Origin: Cladorhizidae sp. MBARI D1340-BT2
Taxonomy: Eukaryota > Porifera > Demospongiae > Poecilosclerida > Cladorhizidae
Length of the DNA stretch: 64,000 bases
Assembly: GCA_028752905.1 (NCBI GenBank)
Contig: JAQNBH010000015.1
Location: 33,251,663-33,315,662 of the forward strand
Reading direction: 5' to 3'
In this document: piece after piece, positions 12,801 through 21,120 of the stretch
Numbering within the stretch: the stretch's first letter is position 1
Layout: each line of letters opens with the position of its first letter
Program-made: the position numbers and the translations under genes
Notes under the pieces: generated by a model
What the model was told of the DNA's origin: nothing
The model's database searches: none
Seen by the model: the letters and a program-made list of their open reading frames with translations, nothing else

Positions 12801-12833
12801 GAAGATAGACGAGTGGCATTTGCTTACCTTTGA
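330..12833 (+). CDS. DRC7: DRC7 (CCDC135), C-terminal two thirds, 11 exons
   Basis: Dynein regulatory complex subunit 7 is part of the nexin link between axonemal doublets and regulates ciliary dynein. Exons: 330-548, 2481-2606, 7449-7518, 7604-7732, 9272-9400, 9462-9525, 9947-10319, 10390-10500, 11267-11503, 12117-12325, 12749-12833. All have AG acceptors and GT donors, and the phases join to give 583 codons plus TGA. Diagnostic segments are HGLRVHCWVLVL and GIESMWNHRNYWVNMQDC (transglutaminase-like region), LESRCPKGTK, YLNPDGLVTRLT, SISIYDVKRNE, DYLAPFLARIGDPG and APLKYVALEKKL at the C-terminus. These align in order with what I recall of vertebrate DRC7 (about 870 residues), so the N-terminal third lies upstream of the window. 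The reading frame is intact, so the gene is probably functional. Intron sizes range from about 60 bp to 4.8 kb, the large ones swollen by repeats. Family identity is highly secure; exact splice sites are inferred by eye. Confidence 0.93.
565..945. repeat. Impure CATA/CA microsatellite
   Basis: The tract is rich in cata, caaa and ca dinucleotides and lies just after the donor of the first visible DRC7 exon. It generates a spurious His/Thr/Tyr-rich open frame. Confidence 0.9.
1424..1717 (-). other. Unrecognised intronic open frame
   Basis: A 96-codon minus-strand frame with non-repetitive composition begins MKTIFDKLHLPEGISAEAAP. It lies inside a DRC7 intron. I recognise no domain in it. It could be a remnant of a transposon protein or a chance frame. 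Confidence 0.2.
1755..2000. repeat. Degenerate ~40-bp tandem repeat
   Basis: There are about six imperfect copies built on cctcaattgctatcgaagg and acctcagctcttaacag, with insertions and deletions between copies. Confidence 0.75.
2055..2150 (+). repeat. Hammerhead-ribozyme-like dispersed motif, copy 1
   Basis: CTGATGA (2073-2079) is followed by a 7-bp hairpin (GACTAGA, loop gca, TCTAGTC) and AAAAC-ATC. This resembles the hammerhead order CUGAUGA, stem II, GAAA, NUH, but the GAAA box is AAAA here and one extra A precedes the hairpin. The bases just outside (CTT before, GAG after) could form a short helix I. It is flanked by imperfect inverted repeats around taactttacaataacttctc. It is probably a decayed mobile-element end. 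Confidence 0.4.
2481..2606 (+). CDS. DRC7: DRC7 exon b
   Basis: The acceptor is tatatag and the donor gtttgt. The exon has 42 codons in phase 0. It begins DMTYDLGDAATWEFFF, the counterpart of the family's FDLGDPVRWEY, and ends in a run of six glutamates, matching the acidic linker seen there in other species. Confidence 0.9.
2750..5114 (+). mobile_element. DNA transposon with long TIRs inside DRC7 intron
   Basis: The outer ends are GGGTCATTCCATGTCA at 2750 and its complement ending at 5114, flanked by TTAG on both sides (2746-2749 and 5115-5118), a likely 4-bp target-site duplication. Inverted repeats extend about 450 bp inwards (2750-3200 against 4667-5114). The centre carries a transposase-like frame on the plus strand (about 3350-4521). 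Superfamily is uncertain: a TTAA-like duplication would suggest a Kolobok or piggyBac-like group, but the TIR sequence alone does not decide. Confidence 0.85.
3350..4521 (+). pseudogene. Transposase-like gene of the TIR element, frameshifted
   Basis: One frame encodes DFVENYSSIIQDAAQSFHW, then a 14-bp tandem duplication (3578-3591 and 3592-3605) shifts the frame. Reading resumes to 4166 with YFSDGCAAQYKNRKNFINL, EWHFFATSHGKGPSVGIGGT and NRLAARASLQRPY. A second piece (4243-4521) encodes VAYDGHWWVACVKE and VTFLYPHGPSPSYIYPDPPD, a small Tudor-like barrel pattern. I recall this pair of segments as common in uncharacterised invertebrate proteins. Its presence inside TIRs supports a transposase. 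An Asp in YFSDG may be catalytic (inference). Stops and frame changes mean it is inactive unless spliced. Confidence 0.65.
5454..6712. repeat. 21-bp minisatellite, ~60 copies
   Basis: The unit is TCTGGAGGTGTA plus either gaaaacatg, acaaccatg or gcaaacatg. Unit length is a multiple of three and few copies are altered, so several frames on both strands stay open for 160-490 codons. None looks like a real protein, and the array sits in a DRC7 intron. Confidence 0.95.
7449..7518 (+). CDS. DRC7: DRC7 exon c (70 nt)
   Basis: The acceptor is gtatccag and the donor gtaatt. The exon enters in phase 0 and leaves with one extra base. It encodes PNEKMEHFQLPASWTLPIY followed by ISPQ, matching the conserved MPHSWVEQIEISPE region. 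It was found by searching for the missing segment between exons b and d, and the phases fit exactly. Confidence 0.82.
7604..7732 (+). CDS. DRC7: DRC7 exon d
   Basis: The acceptor is aattag and the donor gtacgt, entering with two bases and leaving with one. It encodes LESRCPKGTKTILYCQAQLD and AEYLNPDGLVTRLTLFND, among the clearest matches to DRC7. Confidence 0.92.
8636..9222. repeat. 33-bp minisatellite, ~18 copies
   Basis: The unit is GGTTATGCTGGCAGGCACT followed by rtattatttgggg. Copies carry either ctgtatt or ctatatt, and these alternate regularly from about 8935 to 9180, so the recent unit of amplification is 66 bp. The array ends about 45 bp before DRC7 exon e. Confidence 0.95.
9272..9400 (+). 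CDS. DRC7: DRC7 exon e
   Basis: The acceptor is tcaaacag and the donor gtacat. It encodes RTQKTEVRQMYKFRNDLLKN and on to FDPGRQKSLK, matching the family segment EIKEWYQNREDMLELKH...FKPGHPQAL. It starts only about 45 bp after the end of the 33-bp minisatellite. Confidence 0.85.
9462..9525 (+). CDS. DRC7: DRC7 exon f (64 nt)
   Basis: The acceptor is tgatacag and the donor gtaagc. Twenty full codons are flanked by split codons that join exons e and g exactly. It encodes HTYYDYNPLRAGHRTLEFYS, the counterpart of the HSYKSMQPEMDRVIEFYE region. The intron before it is only 61 bp. Confidence 0.85.
9740..9935. repeat. Short tandem repeat upstream of DRC7 exon g
   Basis: Four copies of CAGATACTGTTGCTTCRCTG plus a tail alternate between ctgtaaaatgact and ctatgtaaacacgact types. 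The array stops just before the acceptor of exon g. Confidence 0.85.
9947..10319 (+). CDS. DRC7: DRC7 exon g
   Basis: The acceptor is gtgccag and the donor gttcag. It encodes VDCLTKREISPKEMTEHFEG, RSDFLYYRQVTY and the following region, then FHPNPALPANSAVAERYFML and ITASTIEF, all collinear with DRC7. It is the longest exon in the window (373 nt). Confidence 0.92.
10390..10500 (+). CDS. DRC7: DRC7 exon h
   Basis: The acceptor is ctatatag and the donor gtcagt. It has 37 codons in phase 0 beginning VDPFLKPAKNRQVFEQLEQL and ending LSEEE. Sequence conservation is lower, but position, phase and open frame fit. Confidence 0.82.
11267..11503 (+). CDS. DRC7: DRC7 exon i
   Basis: The acceptor is acccaag and the donor gtgcaa. 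It has 79 codons in phase 0 with NTSLSISIYDVKRNETARQH, a Glu/Arg/Lys/Gln-rich coiled-coil stretch and QQDYLAPFLARIGDPGRLT. A competing acceptor seven bases downstream would break the phase. Confidence 0.92.
12117..12325 (+). CDS. DRC7: DRC7 exon j
   Basis: The acceptor is tgcatgcag and the donor gtacgt. It leaves with two bases that complete an alanine codon with exon k. It encodes ACLRDMRMRLVNVANIVRGR followed by a charged coiled coil and SMFSLHILELRLS, matching the C-terminal coiled coil of DRC7. Confidence 0.92.
12536..12700. repeat. Tandem repeat after DRC7 exon j
   Basis: Three to four imperfect copies of tctagtataatctgaccaca with ctggccatgga occur in the last DRC7 intron. Confidence 0.75.
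12749..12833 (+). CDS. DRC7: DRC7 last coding exon with stop
   Basis: The acceptor is caatgcag. It encodes HKSKAPLKYVALEKKLKEDR then RVAFAYL and TGA at 12831-12833. This is the conserved DRC7 C-terminus (HKELAPLKYLALEEKL in vertebrates). I could not place a convincing polyadenylation signal in the next 250 bp. Confidence 0.9.
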
Positions 12834-13479
12834 GATGGAGACTGCCCTTGTTCAAGAATTGTTCAAGAATCATACGAACCATCCAACATGTGGCAATAGC
12901 ATTATAATGAAAACCAACAAACAATATGCTGACCAGATTTTAAATACAATAGCAGCTGTTGTTGTTTATGATACAACCAACACACATATATACATGAGTA
13001 ATGTGATGTTAATGCCAGTGTCCAGGAAATTCGAAGGGGAAACCTGATCATGACAATACAAGAACAGTTAAATAATAATTGTAATATAGTTACCTATTTT
13101 TAAATAACGGCCCCCCAAAATTATATCTCAGCTACTAAAACTCACTTTGGCAGCTTCTTATCCTAAACAGTGTCTTCAGCTAATTTTAACCACCAAAATA
13201 CTTCAAGCATGCTTTTGCAAACCTTTGCAAACCAGCAGAACTATTATTAAAAATGTGAAATAAGAACTTGTACCTATTTATCTCCCCCCCCCCCCCCAGA
13301 CATTACTTGTGTATAGTATATCCATTTGTCTATTCCGAATGGTCTAATGCATTGCAAAGCCCATTCTCGATTCAGCACTCGACTCAGCCAAATACCCAAC
13401 ATCTGGTAAAGGATTATCAATGTCATAAACGTGCTGATGAGTAATATTGAGCTGAGTCAGCAAGCAGCTGAGTGATTCC

Positions 13480-13650
13480 TCTGAAGCTTTCTCTTGTGAC
13501 AAGACAACAGACAAACCCTTCAACAAAAACCAGGTCACTTATGGTTTCCTCAGAACCTTGCTCTTGTGACAAGACAAGAGACAAACCTTCAACAAAAACC
13601 AGGTCACTTATGGTTTCCTCAGAAGCTTGCTCTTGTGACAATAGTTAACA
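13480..13650. repeat. ~72-bp imperfect tandem duplication
   Basis: About two and a half copies of a segment contain cttgtgacaagacaa, caacaaaaaccaggtcactt and atggtttcctcagaa. They create short minus-strand frames with repeated Ser/Val/Glu-rich peptides; no gene is supported. Confidence 0.75.
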
Positions 13651-13926
13651 GCACAGAGCTGAGAGGAGTCACCAATAGCTGCATGTTTTCGTACCAAGAA
13701 GTGATCAGTTGGTTTCCTCTGAAGTTTAAGTAGTGAAAAACCAGTGAGCTACACGTAATGCATGTGTCTATGTGTATTATAGGCATGTGTGGTAAATAAT
13801 AACATGTGAAGGGTTAGTTCTGGTGTTACACTGAGTAACTTCTGGTGTTACACTGGTAACTTATGGTGTTACACTAAGTAACTTCTTGTAAGTGGCTGCT
13901 CGACTATAGAAACAGGACAATATGTA

Positions 13927-14047
13927 TATACAAAAGAGTCGGTTATGCGCCTATGTAACCTCTGAGTTTGCGGTTACCCCGAGGCGAAGCCGAGGAATGT
14001 AACAGCAAACGAGTAGGTTACACTGGTGTAACCGACTCTTTTGTATA
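13927..14047. mobile_element. 121-bp MITE-like foldback
   Basis: TATACAAAAGAGTCGGTTA (13927-13945) is the exact reverse complement of 14029-14047. The interior has a second palindromic core, gaggcgaagccgag. A related fragment (gtaggttacgcgcctatgtaacctata) lies at about 14102-14128. Small size, perfect ends and no coding capacity fit a MITE or foldback element. Confidence 0.75.
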
Positions 14048-14128
14048 GGCTATCTTACTTATACTACATTGCGCATGCGCTAAACTACATGCGGTTAAAA
14101 GTGTAGGTTACGCGCCTATGTAACCTAT

Positions 14129-14967
14129 AGTTATTAACTAGCCACAGATCATGTGATGTAGTACAAATATATATATAATTATATATAATATATATATAAT
14201 GGTTAAGACAGAAATGAAACAGGTTTACCCATGTAGACAAACATTCATAGGACCATTTATAGTGAAGATTAATATTATTACTGCTTTTTAAAAATCTGAA
14301 TTATATTTTGGAGTTCATTATATTAAATGTTTGTTGTCTGGTAAGCTTGTTTGAATTTATTTTTGACCAATACATATCATTTGTTTCTTAATAAAACATT
14401 TTTGTCTTGTGTATGTATGAATATGTATATAGGCATTTGCATAATTATACTCTATGATGGACCTTATAGGAAGCTTCTTGTCTAATAAAAATTAAAAAAT
14501 AAAAAATTTAAATGAAGTTTTAATATTATTATAGTCAAAATGAGAATTTCTTAATGTAGACCACAAACATAGTCTTGCTTTATATATTTTTTTATGTCGA
14601 TCAAACTTTTTTCTTGCTATATATTATTTCATCTTGTAATGGCGAGTGCAACAGTAGCACTCCCTGTACATTGTTTTCATCCCGATTTTAAATTTTAAAT
14701 GGCAGACACCAAACCGGACGCGGGCACCAAACTGGGTACACACACACACACACAATACTAAAACTTACCTTTGCAGCTTCTTAGCTATCTAAATGCTTTC
14801 CGCCAATATTAGCTAAAGAAAGATTCAAAGCGTGGCTCGGATCCCTCGCAAAGGTAGAAAACAGTCAGTCCCTAAAAATGTGTCAAGAGCCATGGAGTTT
14901 GTCTTCAAGATCATGAATCTGTGGACGTGCCTTTCCTCCATCTACTTTCCCCCACACAAAACCTCGT
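14129..14967. other. AT-rich spacer, no gene seen
   Basis: AT-rich sequence with a short (CA)n at 14738-14753 and an AATAAA at about 14390. I see no coding exon, and nothing links the AATAAA to DRC7. Confidence 0.6.
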
Positions 14968-16595
14968 ACACAATAACTGCCTGGCCTAATACATCAGGTA
15001 CCATAGAGTAATATAACAGCCTGGCCTAATACATCAGGTACCATAGAGTAATATAACAGCCTGGCCTAATACATCAGTACCATAGAGTAATATAACAGCC
15101 TGGCCTAATACATCAGGTACCATAGTAATATAACAGCCTGGCCTAATACATCAGGTACCATAGAGTAATATAACAGCCTGGCCTAATACATCAGGTACCA
15201 TAGAGTAATATAACAGCCTGGCCTAATACATCAGGTACCATAAAGTAATATAACAGCCTGGCCTAATACATCAGGTACCATAGACTAATATAACAGCCTG
15301 GCTAATACATCAGGTACCATAGAGTAATATAACTAATACATCAGGTACCATAGAGTAATATAACAGCCTGGCCTAATACATCAGGTACCATAGAGTAATA
15401 TAACAGCCTGGCCTAATACATCAGGTACCATAGAGTAATATAACAGCCTGGCCTAATACATCAGGTACCTATAGACTAATATAACAGCCTGGCCTAATAC
15501 ATCAGGTACCATAGAGTAATATGACAGCCTGGCCTAATACATCAGGTACCATAGACTAATATAACAGCCTGGCCTAATACATCAGGTACCATAGACTAAT
15601 ATAACAGCCTGGCCTAATACATCAGGTACCATAGAGTAATATAACAGCCTAGCCTAATACATCAGGTACCATAGAGTAATATAACTGCCTGGCCTAATAC
15701 ATCAGGTACCATAGAGTAATATACCAGCTTAGCCTAATACATCAGGTACCATAGAGTAATATAACAGCCTAGCCTAATACATCAGGTACCATAGAGTTAT
15801 ATCATAGAGTAATATAACAGCCTGGCCTAATACATCAGGTACCATAGAGTAATATAACAGCCTAGACTAATACATCAGGTACCATAGAGTAATATAACTG
15901 CCTGGCCTAATACATCAGGTACCATAGACTAATATAACAGCCTGGCCTAATACATCAGGTACCATAGAGTAATATAATAGCCTGGCCTAATACATCAGGT
16001 ACCATAGAGTAATATAACAGCCTGGCCTAATACATCAGGTACCATAGAGTAATATAACAGCCTAGCCTAATACATCAGGTACCATAGAGTAATATAACAG
16101 CCTAGCCTAATACATCAGGTACCATAGAGTAATATAACAGCCTGGCCTAATACATCAGGTACCATAGAGTAATATAACAGCCTAGCCTAATACATCAGGT
16201 ACCATAGAGTAATATGACAGCCTGGCCTAATACATCAGGTACCATAGACTAATATAACAGCCTGGCCTAATACATCAGGTACCATAGACTAATATAACAG
16301 CCTGGCCTAACACATCAGGTACCATAGAGTAATATAACAGCCTGGCCTAATACATCAGGTACCATAGAGTAATATAACAGCCTGGCCTAATACATCAGGT
16401 ACCATAGACTAATATAACAGCCTAGCCTAATACATCAGGTACCATAGACTAATATAACAGCCTAGCCTAATACATCAGGTACCATCGACTAATATAACAG
16501 CCTGGCCTAATACATCAGGTACCATAGAGTAATATAACAGCCTGGCCTAATACATCAGGTACCATAGAGCAATATAACTAATACGTCAGGTACCT
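14968..16595. repeat. 40-bp minisatellite, ~40 copies
   Basis: The unit reads CTGGCCTAATACATCAGGTA then ccatagagtaatataacag. Variants include taatataact, tagcctaa and atagactaa, plus a few truncated copies near 15310-15340 and 15795-15815. There are no spacers between copies, so it is not a CRISPR array. Confidence 0.95.
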
Positions 16596-16724
16596 TTATA
16601 CCATTCTGTTTCTTCTAACTTCAGATTCTATGGCTACAGTCAACATAGCAACAAGATATGGCATATGCTGGCAGTGTACAAGAGTGTTTAAAAGTGCCTG
16701 AGTCCCAGAGTTTTTCTCCGGTCA

Positions 16725-16890
16725 ACTAATATAATAACTAATATAATATAATAATATAATATAATTTAATAATATAATATAATTAATAATAATTAATAAT
16801 TAATAATAATTAATAATATAATATAATTAATAATATAATAATATAATATAATTAATAATATAATAATATAATTAATAATATAATGTTTAG
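16725..16890. repeat. AT-only low-complexity tract
   Basis: About 160 bp consist almost entirely of taatata and ttaataa motifs. Confidence 0.9.
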
Positions 16891-17279
16891 AAACAACCAC
16901 AAAACAAACAATAGAAATAAAGCACCTTGAAGCAACTTAAATTCCGCAAGGTTCAAGTCAATCCGCAGAATTTAATCCCACCACAAGTTCCAGTTATATG
17001 GTATTATTATACATTATATGGTATTATTTATCCATATATGTTTAATTTTCTGCATCTTAATTACCCTTATAATGGGAGGAGGGGGGGGGGGATTAATATT
17101 TTACGGCCCAACAAAAAAGGACTTCTCAATTATTTCAGGAGGCAAGGTACCAATTATCTGATTCTGTACTCTTGTGCCAAGTTGTTGTTTTTATAATTTA
17201 ATTTCCTGGTGAAGACTAGAGCATCTGTACTTTTATTTACCTTACTCCACCGAATAAAAATACCCATTGTGATTCTTGC

Positions 17280-17636
17280 TCATTCAAAGAGTTTGATTAG
17301 AACTCTCTCTGCTACAATTAGGGCAACATTGCGACGAGTGAACCTTACCATCTCTTGTGCCAAATGCTCGTGCTGCTCTTTGAAGTCTCTGTCATTGCCA
17401 CCACAGAGGTTTACAAATATTCTTTGTGTAGGGATTTTATGAATTTTCTGTGCGTCTGTGCGTCTTATTTTTTCTCTGTGTGAGTTACTGCGATAACTCG
17501 CCAGAAAGTAAGCGTGCACATATTTTTCTTTATTATATAAATTGCTGTGATAATGTGCCGATGTATTCCCCCCGGCCACTGAATCAGATGTGTATATGGC
17601 CCGAGAGGCTGTCTTGAGTTCCTGGACTGTGGCCAT
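17280..17636 (-). other. Unrecognised 118-codon open frame
   Basis: A non-repetitive minus-strand frame runs from MATVQELKTASRAIYTSDSV to RFTRRNVALIVAERVLIKLF. It looks more protein-like than the array frames nearby. I recognise no family. It may be part of a decayed transposon protein. A truncated hammerhead-like motif lies beside it at about 17206-17226. Confidence 0.25.
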
Positions 17637-17699
17637 ATTGCATTTGGCAACAGCACAATAAGTCTCACCATCTTTGCAGCCGATGGAAAAGAGTACACA

Positions 17700-18808
17700 G
17701 ACGACCTATGCACCCTGTTGCAGCATAGCATGGAGCAACAAGAGTAAGCAGATGACAGTGCTCTCCACACAGCTATGCATCCTGTTGCAGCATAGCATGG
17801 AGCAACAAGAGTAAGCTGATGACAGTGCTCTCCACCCACCTATGCATCCTGTTGCAGCATAGCATGGAGCAACAACAGATGACAGTGCTCTCCACACACC
17901 TATGCATCCTGTTGCAGCATAGCATGGAGCAACAACAGATGACAGTGCTCTCCACACACCTATGCATCCTGTTGCAGCATAGCATGGAGCAACAACAGAT
18001 GACAGTGCTCTCCACACACCTATGCATCCTGTTGCAGCATAGCATGGAGCAACAACAGATGACAGTGCTCTCCACACACCTATGCATCCTGTTGCAGCAT
18101 AGCATGGAGCAACAACAGATGACAGTGCTCTCCACACACCTATGCATCCTGTTGCAGCATAGCATGGAGCAACAACAGATGACAGTGCTCTCCACACACC
18201 TATGCATCCTGTTGCAGCATATCATGGAGCAACAAGAGTAAGCAGATGACAGTGCTCTCCACACACCTATGCATCCTGTTGCAGCATAGCATGGAGCAAC
18301 AAGAGTAAGCAGTTGACAGTGCTCTCCACACACCTATGCATCCTGTTGCAGCATAGCATGGAGCAACAAGAGTACGCTGACGACATTACTCTCCACCCAC
18401 CTATGCATCCTGTTGCAGCATAGCATGGAGCAACAAGAGTAAGCAGATGACAGTGCTCTCCACACACCTATGCATCCTGTTGCAGCATAGCATGGAGCAA
18501 CAAGAGTAAGCTGATGACAGTGCTCTCCACACACCTATGCATCCTGTTGCAGCATAGCATGGAGCAACAAGAGTAAGCAGTTGACAGTGCTCTCCACACA
18601 CCTATGCATCCTGTTGCAGCATAGCATGGAGCAACAAGAGAAGCAGATGACACCTCTCTCCACACACCTATGCATCCTGTTGCAGCATAGCATGGAGCAA
18701 CAAGAGTAAGCAGTTGACAGTACTCTCCACCCACCTATGCATCCTGTTGCAGCATAGCATGGAGCAACATGAGTAAGCAGATGACAGTGCTCTCCACCCA
18801 CCTATACA
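17700..18808. repeat. 67/60-bp minisatellite
   Basis: The unit contains GCATCCTGTTGCAGCATAGC and ATGGAGCAACAAGAGTAAGC. A central block (about 17871-18230) consists of six near-identical 60-bp copies lacking 7 bp around gagtaagc, flanked by 67-bp copies. The 60-bp block stays open in all frames while the 67-bp flanks change frame, which explains the overlapping 66-88-codon frames. Confidence 0.95.
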
Positions 18809-19664
18809 CACACTGACTTCCAATCCTCACCATGTCATCCTATCCTAACTAAGTGCCTACTGACTTCCCATTGCAACAATAGTCAGCGAATACAGTCACT
18901 TGGACATTCCTTGGCTTTGCCTCAGGAATCCCCTCCTCCCTCCCCCCTCACTCCAAATACTTCACCCTCACCCTCGCCTGAGATCCCCAAGCGCAAGCTG
19001 AATCCAAGCAGGCACAAACATCTTACGTGAACCTTTTCTAAACCTTAAACTTTAGAGCTGACTTTCCTCAATGCGTTGAAGAAGCTGACAAGAACTTCAG
19101 ACATCCTGTTAAAGAAATAGTTTGCTCTTGACACTGTTTATGTGTTCAGTGTGCTCTCCATGAGTAGCACATCTCTCCTCTATTGAAATATGCTCGTTAT
19201 CTTTTCTCTCTATGCATACAACTGTGAGGCCACTTCTATCTTGTCCTTGTTGTCCGGAGGAGAAGCAGCAATAGGTGGAGGTCATGCAATGAAATGCTTT
19301 TACCTTGCCGGGGTTGGTACAACTTCTACACCCCATGACCAATCCACCTCTATTTTGAGGAATTGAGCAGGTATGAATCCCTGAATGTGCAGCCATTTTC
19401 TCAATCTTTTCTCTTCACCACCACGACCATAAGTGTTGATTAATGTAGTTAGCAGGTCTACGAGAATGTCTTTGATATAAGTTCCTGGTTAGTATATGTA
19501 TTCTATTGTCAGATGTTCTCTGCAGGGCTGCACAGCTGGTCAGGGTTGAGGCCTGACAATGGGGACATAGAGCCATGCCCACATAGTAAATGCAGCTGTG
19601 CATAGTAGTACACAAACTTTCCCATCGAATCCACATCTTGCTTGCTTCCTTACCAACGAGTGTA

Positions 19665-20370
19665 TAATGACAGCCAGTGCTGTATGTCTGTGGCTATATA
19701 ATAGAGCTAAGCCACTGCTAACTAACAGCTCAGTACTGTATGTCTGTAGCTATATAATATAACTAAGTCACTGCTAGCTAACAGCTCAGTACTGTATGCC
19801 TGTAGCTATATAATAGAGCTAAGCCACTGCTAACTAACAGCTCAGTACTGTATGCCTGTAGCTATATAATAGAGCTAAGCCACTGCTAACTAACAGCTCA
19901 GTACTGTATGCCTGTAGCTATATAATATAACTAAGCCCCTGCTAACTAACAGCTCAGTACTGTATGTCTGTAGCTATATAATAGAGCTAAGCCACTGCTA
20001 ACTAACAGCTCAGTACTGTATGTCCATAGCTATATAATAGGACTAAGCTCTGCTAGCTAACAGCTCAGTACTGTATGTCTGTAGCTATATAATAGAACTG
20101 AGCCACTGCTAACTAACAGCTCAGTACTGTATGTCTATAGCTAAGTCCTGCTAGCTAACATCTCAGTACTGTATGCCTGTAGCTATATAATAGAGCTAAG
20201 CCACTGCTAACTAACAGCTCAGTACTGTATGTCTATATTAGAACTAAGCCCCTGCTAACTAACAGCTCAGTACTGTATGTCTATAGCTATAATTATAATA
20301 GAGCTAAGCCACTGCTAACTAACAGCTCAGTACTGTATGTCTGTAGCTATATAATAGAGCTAAGCCCCTG
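19665..20370. repeat. 56-bp minisatellite, ~12 copies
   Basis: The unit is AACAGCTCAGTACTGTATGT plus ctgtagctatataatagagctaagccactgctaact. Copies near 20040-20290 carry deletions and substitutions. Confidence 0.92.
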
Positions 20371-20743
20371 AGACCAAGGAACATAGCTACTGTATTGAGA
20401 AGTCATCCGACTGGCTGCGACAGTAGCAACCTGGGTTACAGAAGGCCTGAGGGCTTGCAAATGCCACACATCCTGCTGGTTGAGGCACCTAACTTGTTCA
20501 GGCTGTAACCATAGCAATAGCACACTGGTGTCTGATTAACTATAACTGACCAATCGAACCACTCCATTCAAATCTGCAAGGAAAACCATGCAGGTAAACG
20601 ACAGACGTTTTTCTAACTATCTCAAGCTACAAGCCCCAGGATCTGAACCAGTATCCAACCCATCCAAATATTTCCTTCTGGCTAGCTCTTACCAAAATAT
20701 ACCATGACCTCACCGTTGTATGCTATCTTGGCAACTTACTCAC

Positions 20744-20782
20744 CGAGGTGTGGATATCGGCAAGAACTCTCTCTAACTCCAT
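20744..20782 (-). CDS. Possible first coding exon of an unknown gene
   Basis: On the minus strand an ATG at 20782 opens MELERVLADIHTS and runs into an excellent donor, TCG|GTGAGTAAG (donor 20743-20738), in phase 0. A possible second exon (acceptor tgtaacccag, from about 20434 downward) would continue VATVAASRMTSQYS before entering the 56-bp array. Neither peptide is recognised. The case rests only on start and splice signals. Confidence 0.25.
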
Positions 20783-21120
20783 CGCAATGGCCTCTCTCCG
20801 CCCACTCTAAATACAGTGAATTAAAAAAATGGAGTCAAGATCATGTGATATGTAAGCACAGATCACATGACTAAGTAAAAACATCGGAGGAAGTGTACGT
20901 TTTAAAATGTTGGAATTGGCAGGAATTATAACTATGAGTTGAATACTTTGTCAACACTAGTTGTTTAAAGAGACTTACAGCACCAGTCAGCAAGAAAATG
21001 GCTCCCAACAAACTCCCAGTTGACATTCAATAATCATGAATTTACTCCTCGACACTTCAGCCATGCTCTATTCCTGATGAAGGCTACAGCAGCTAGTGAA
21101 TAACTTCAAGTTGATTAAAT

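Noticed and set aside
14968..16595. Possible CRISPR array
   Set aside because: The repeats are contiguous with no unique spacers, and the setting is an animal genome.
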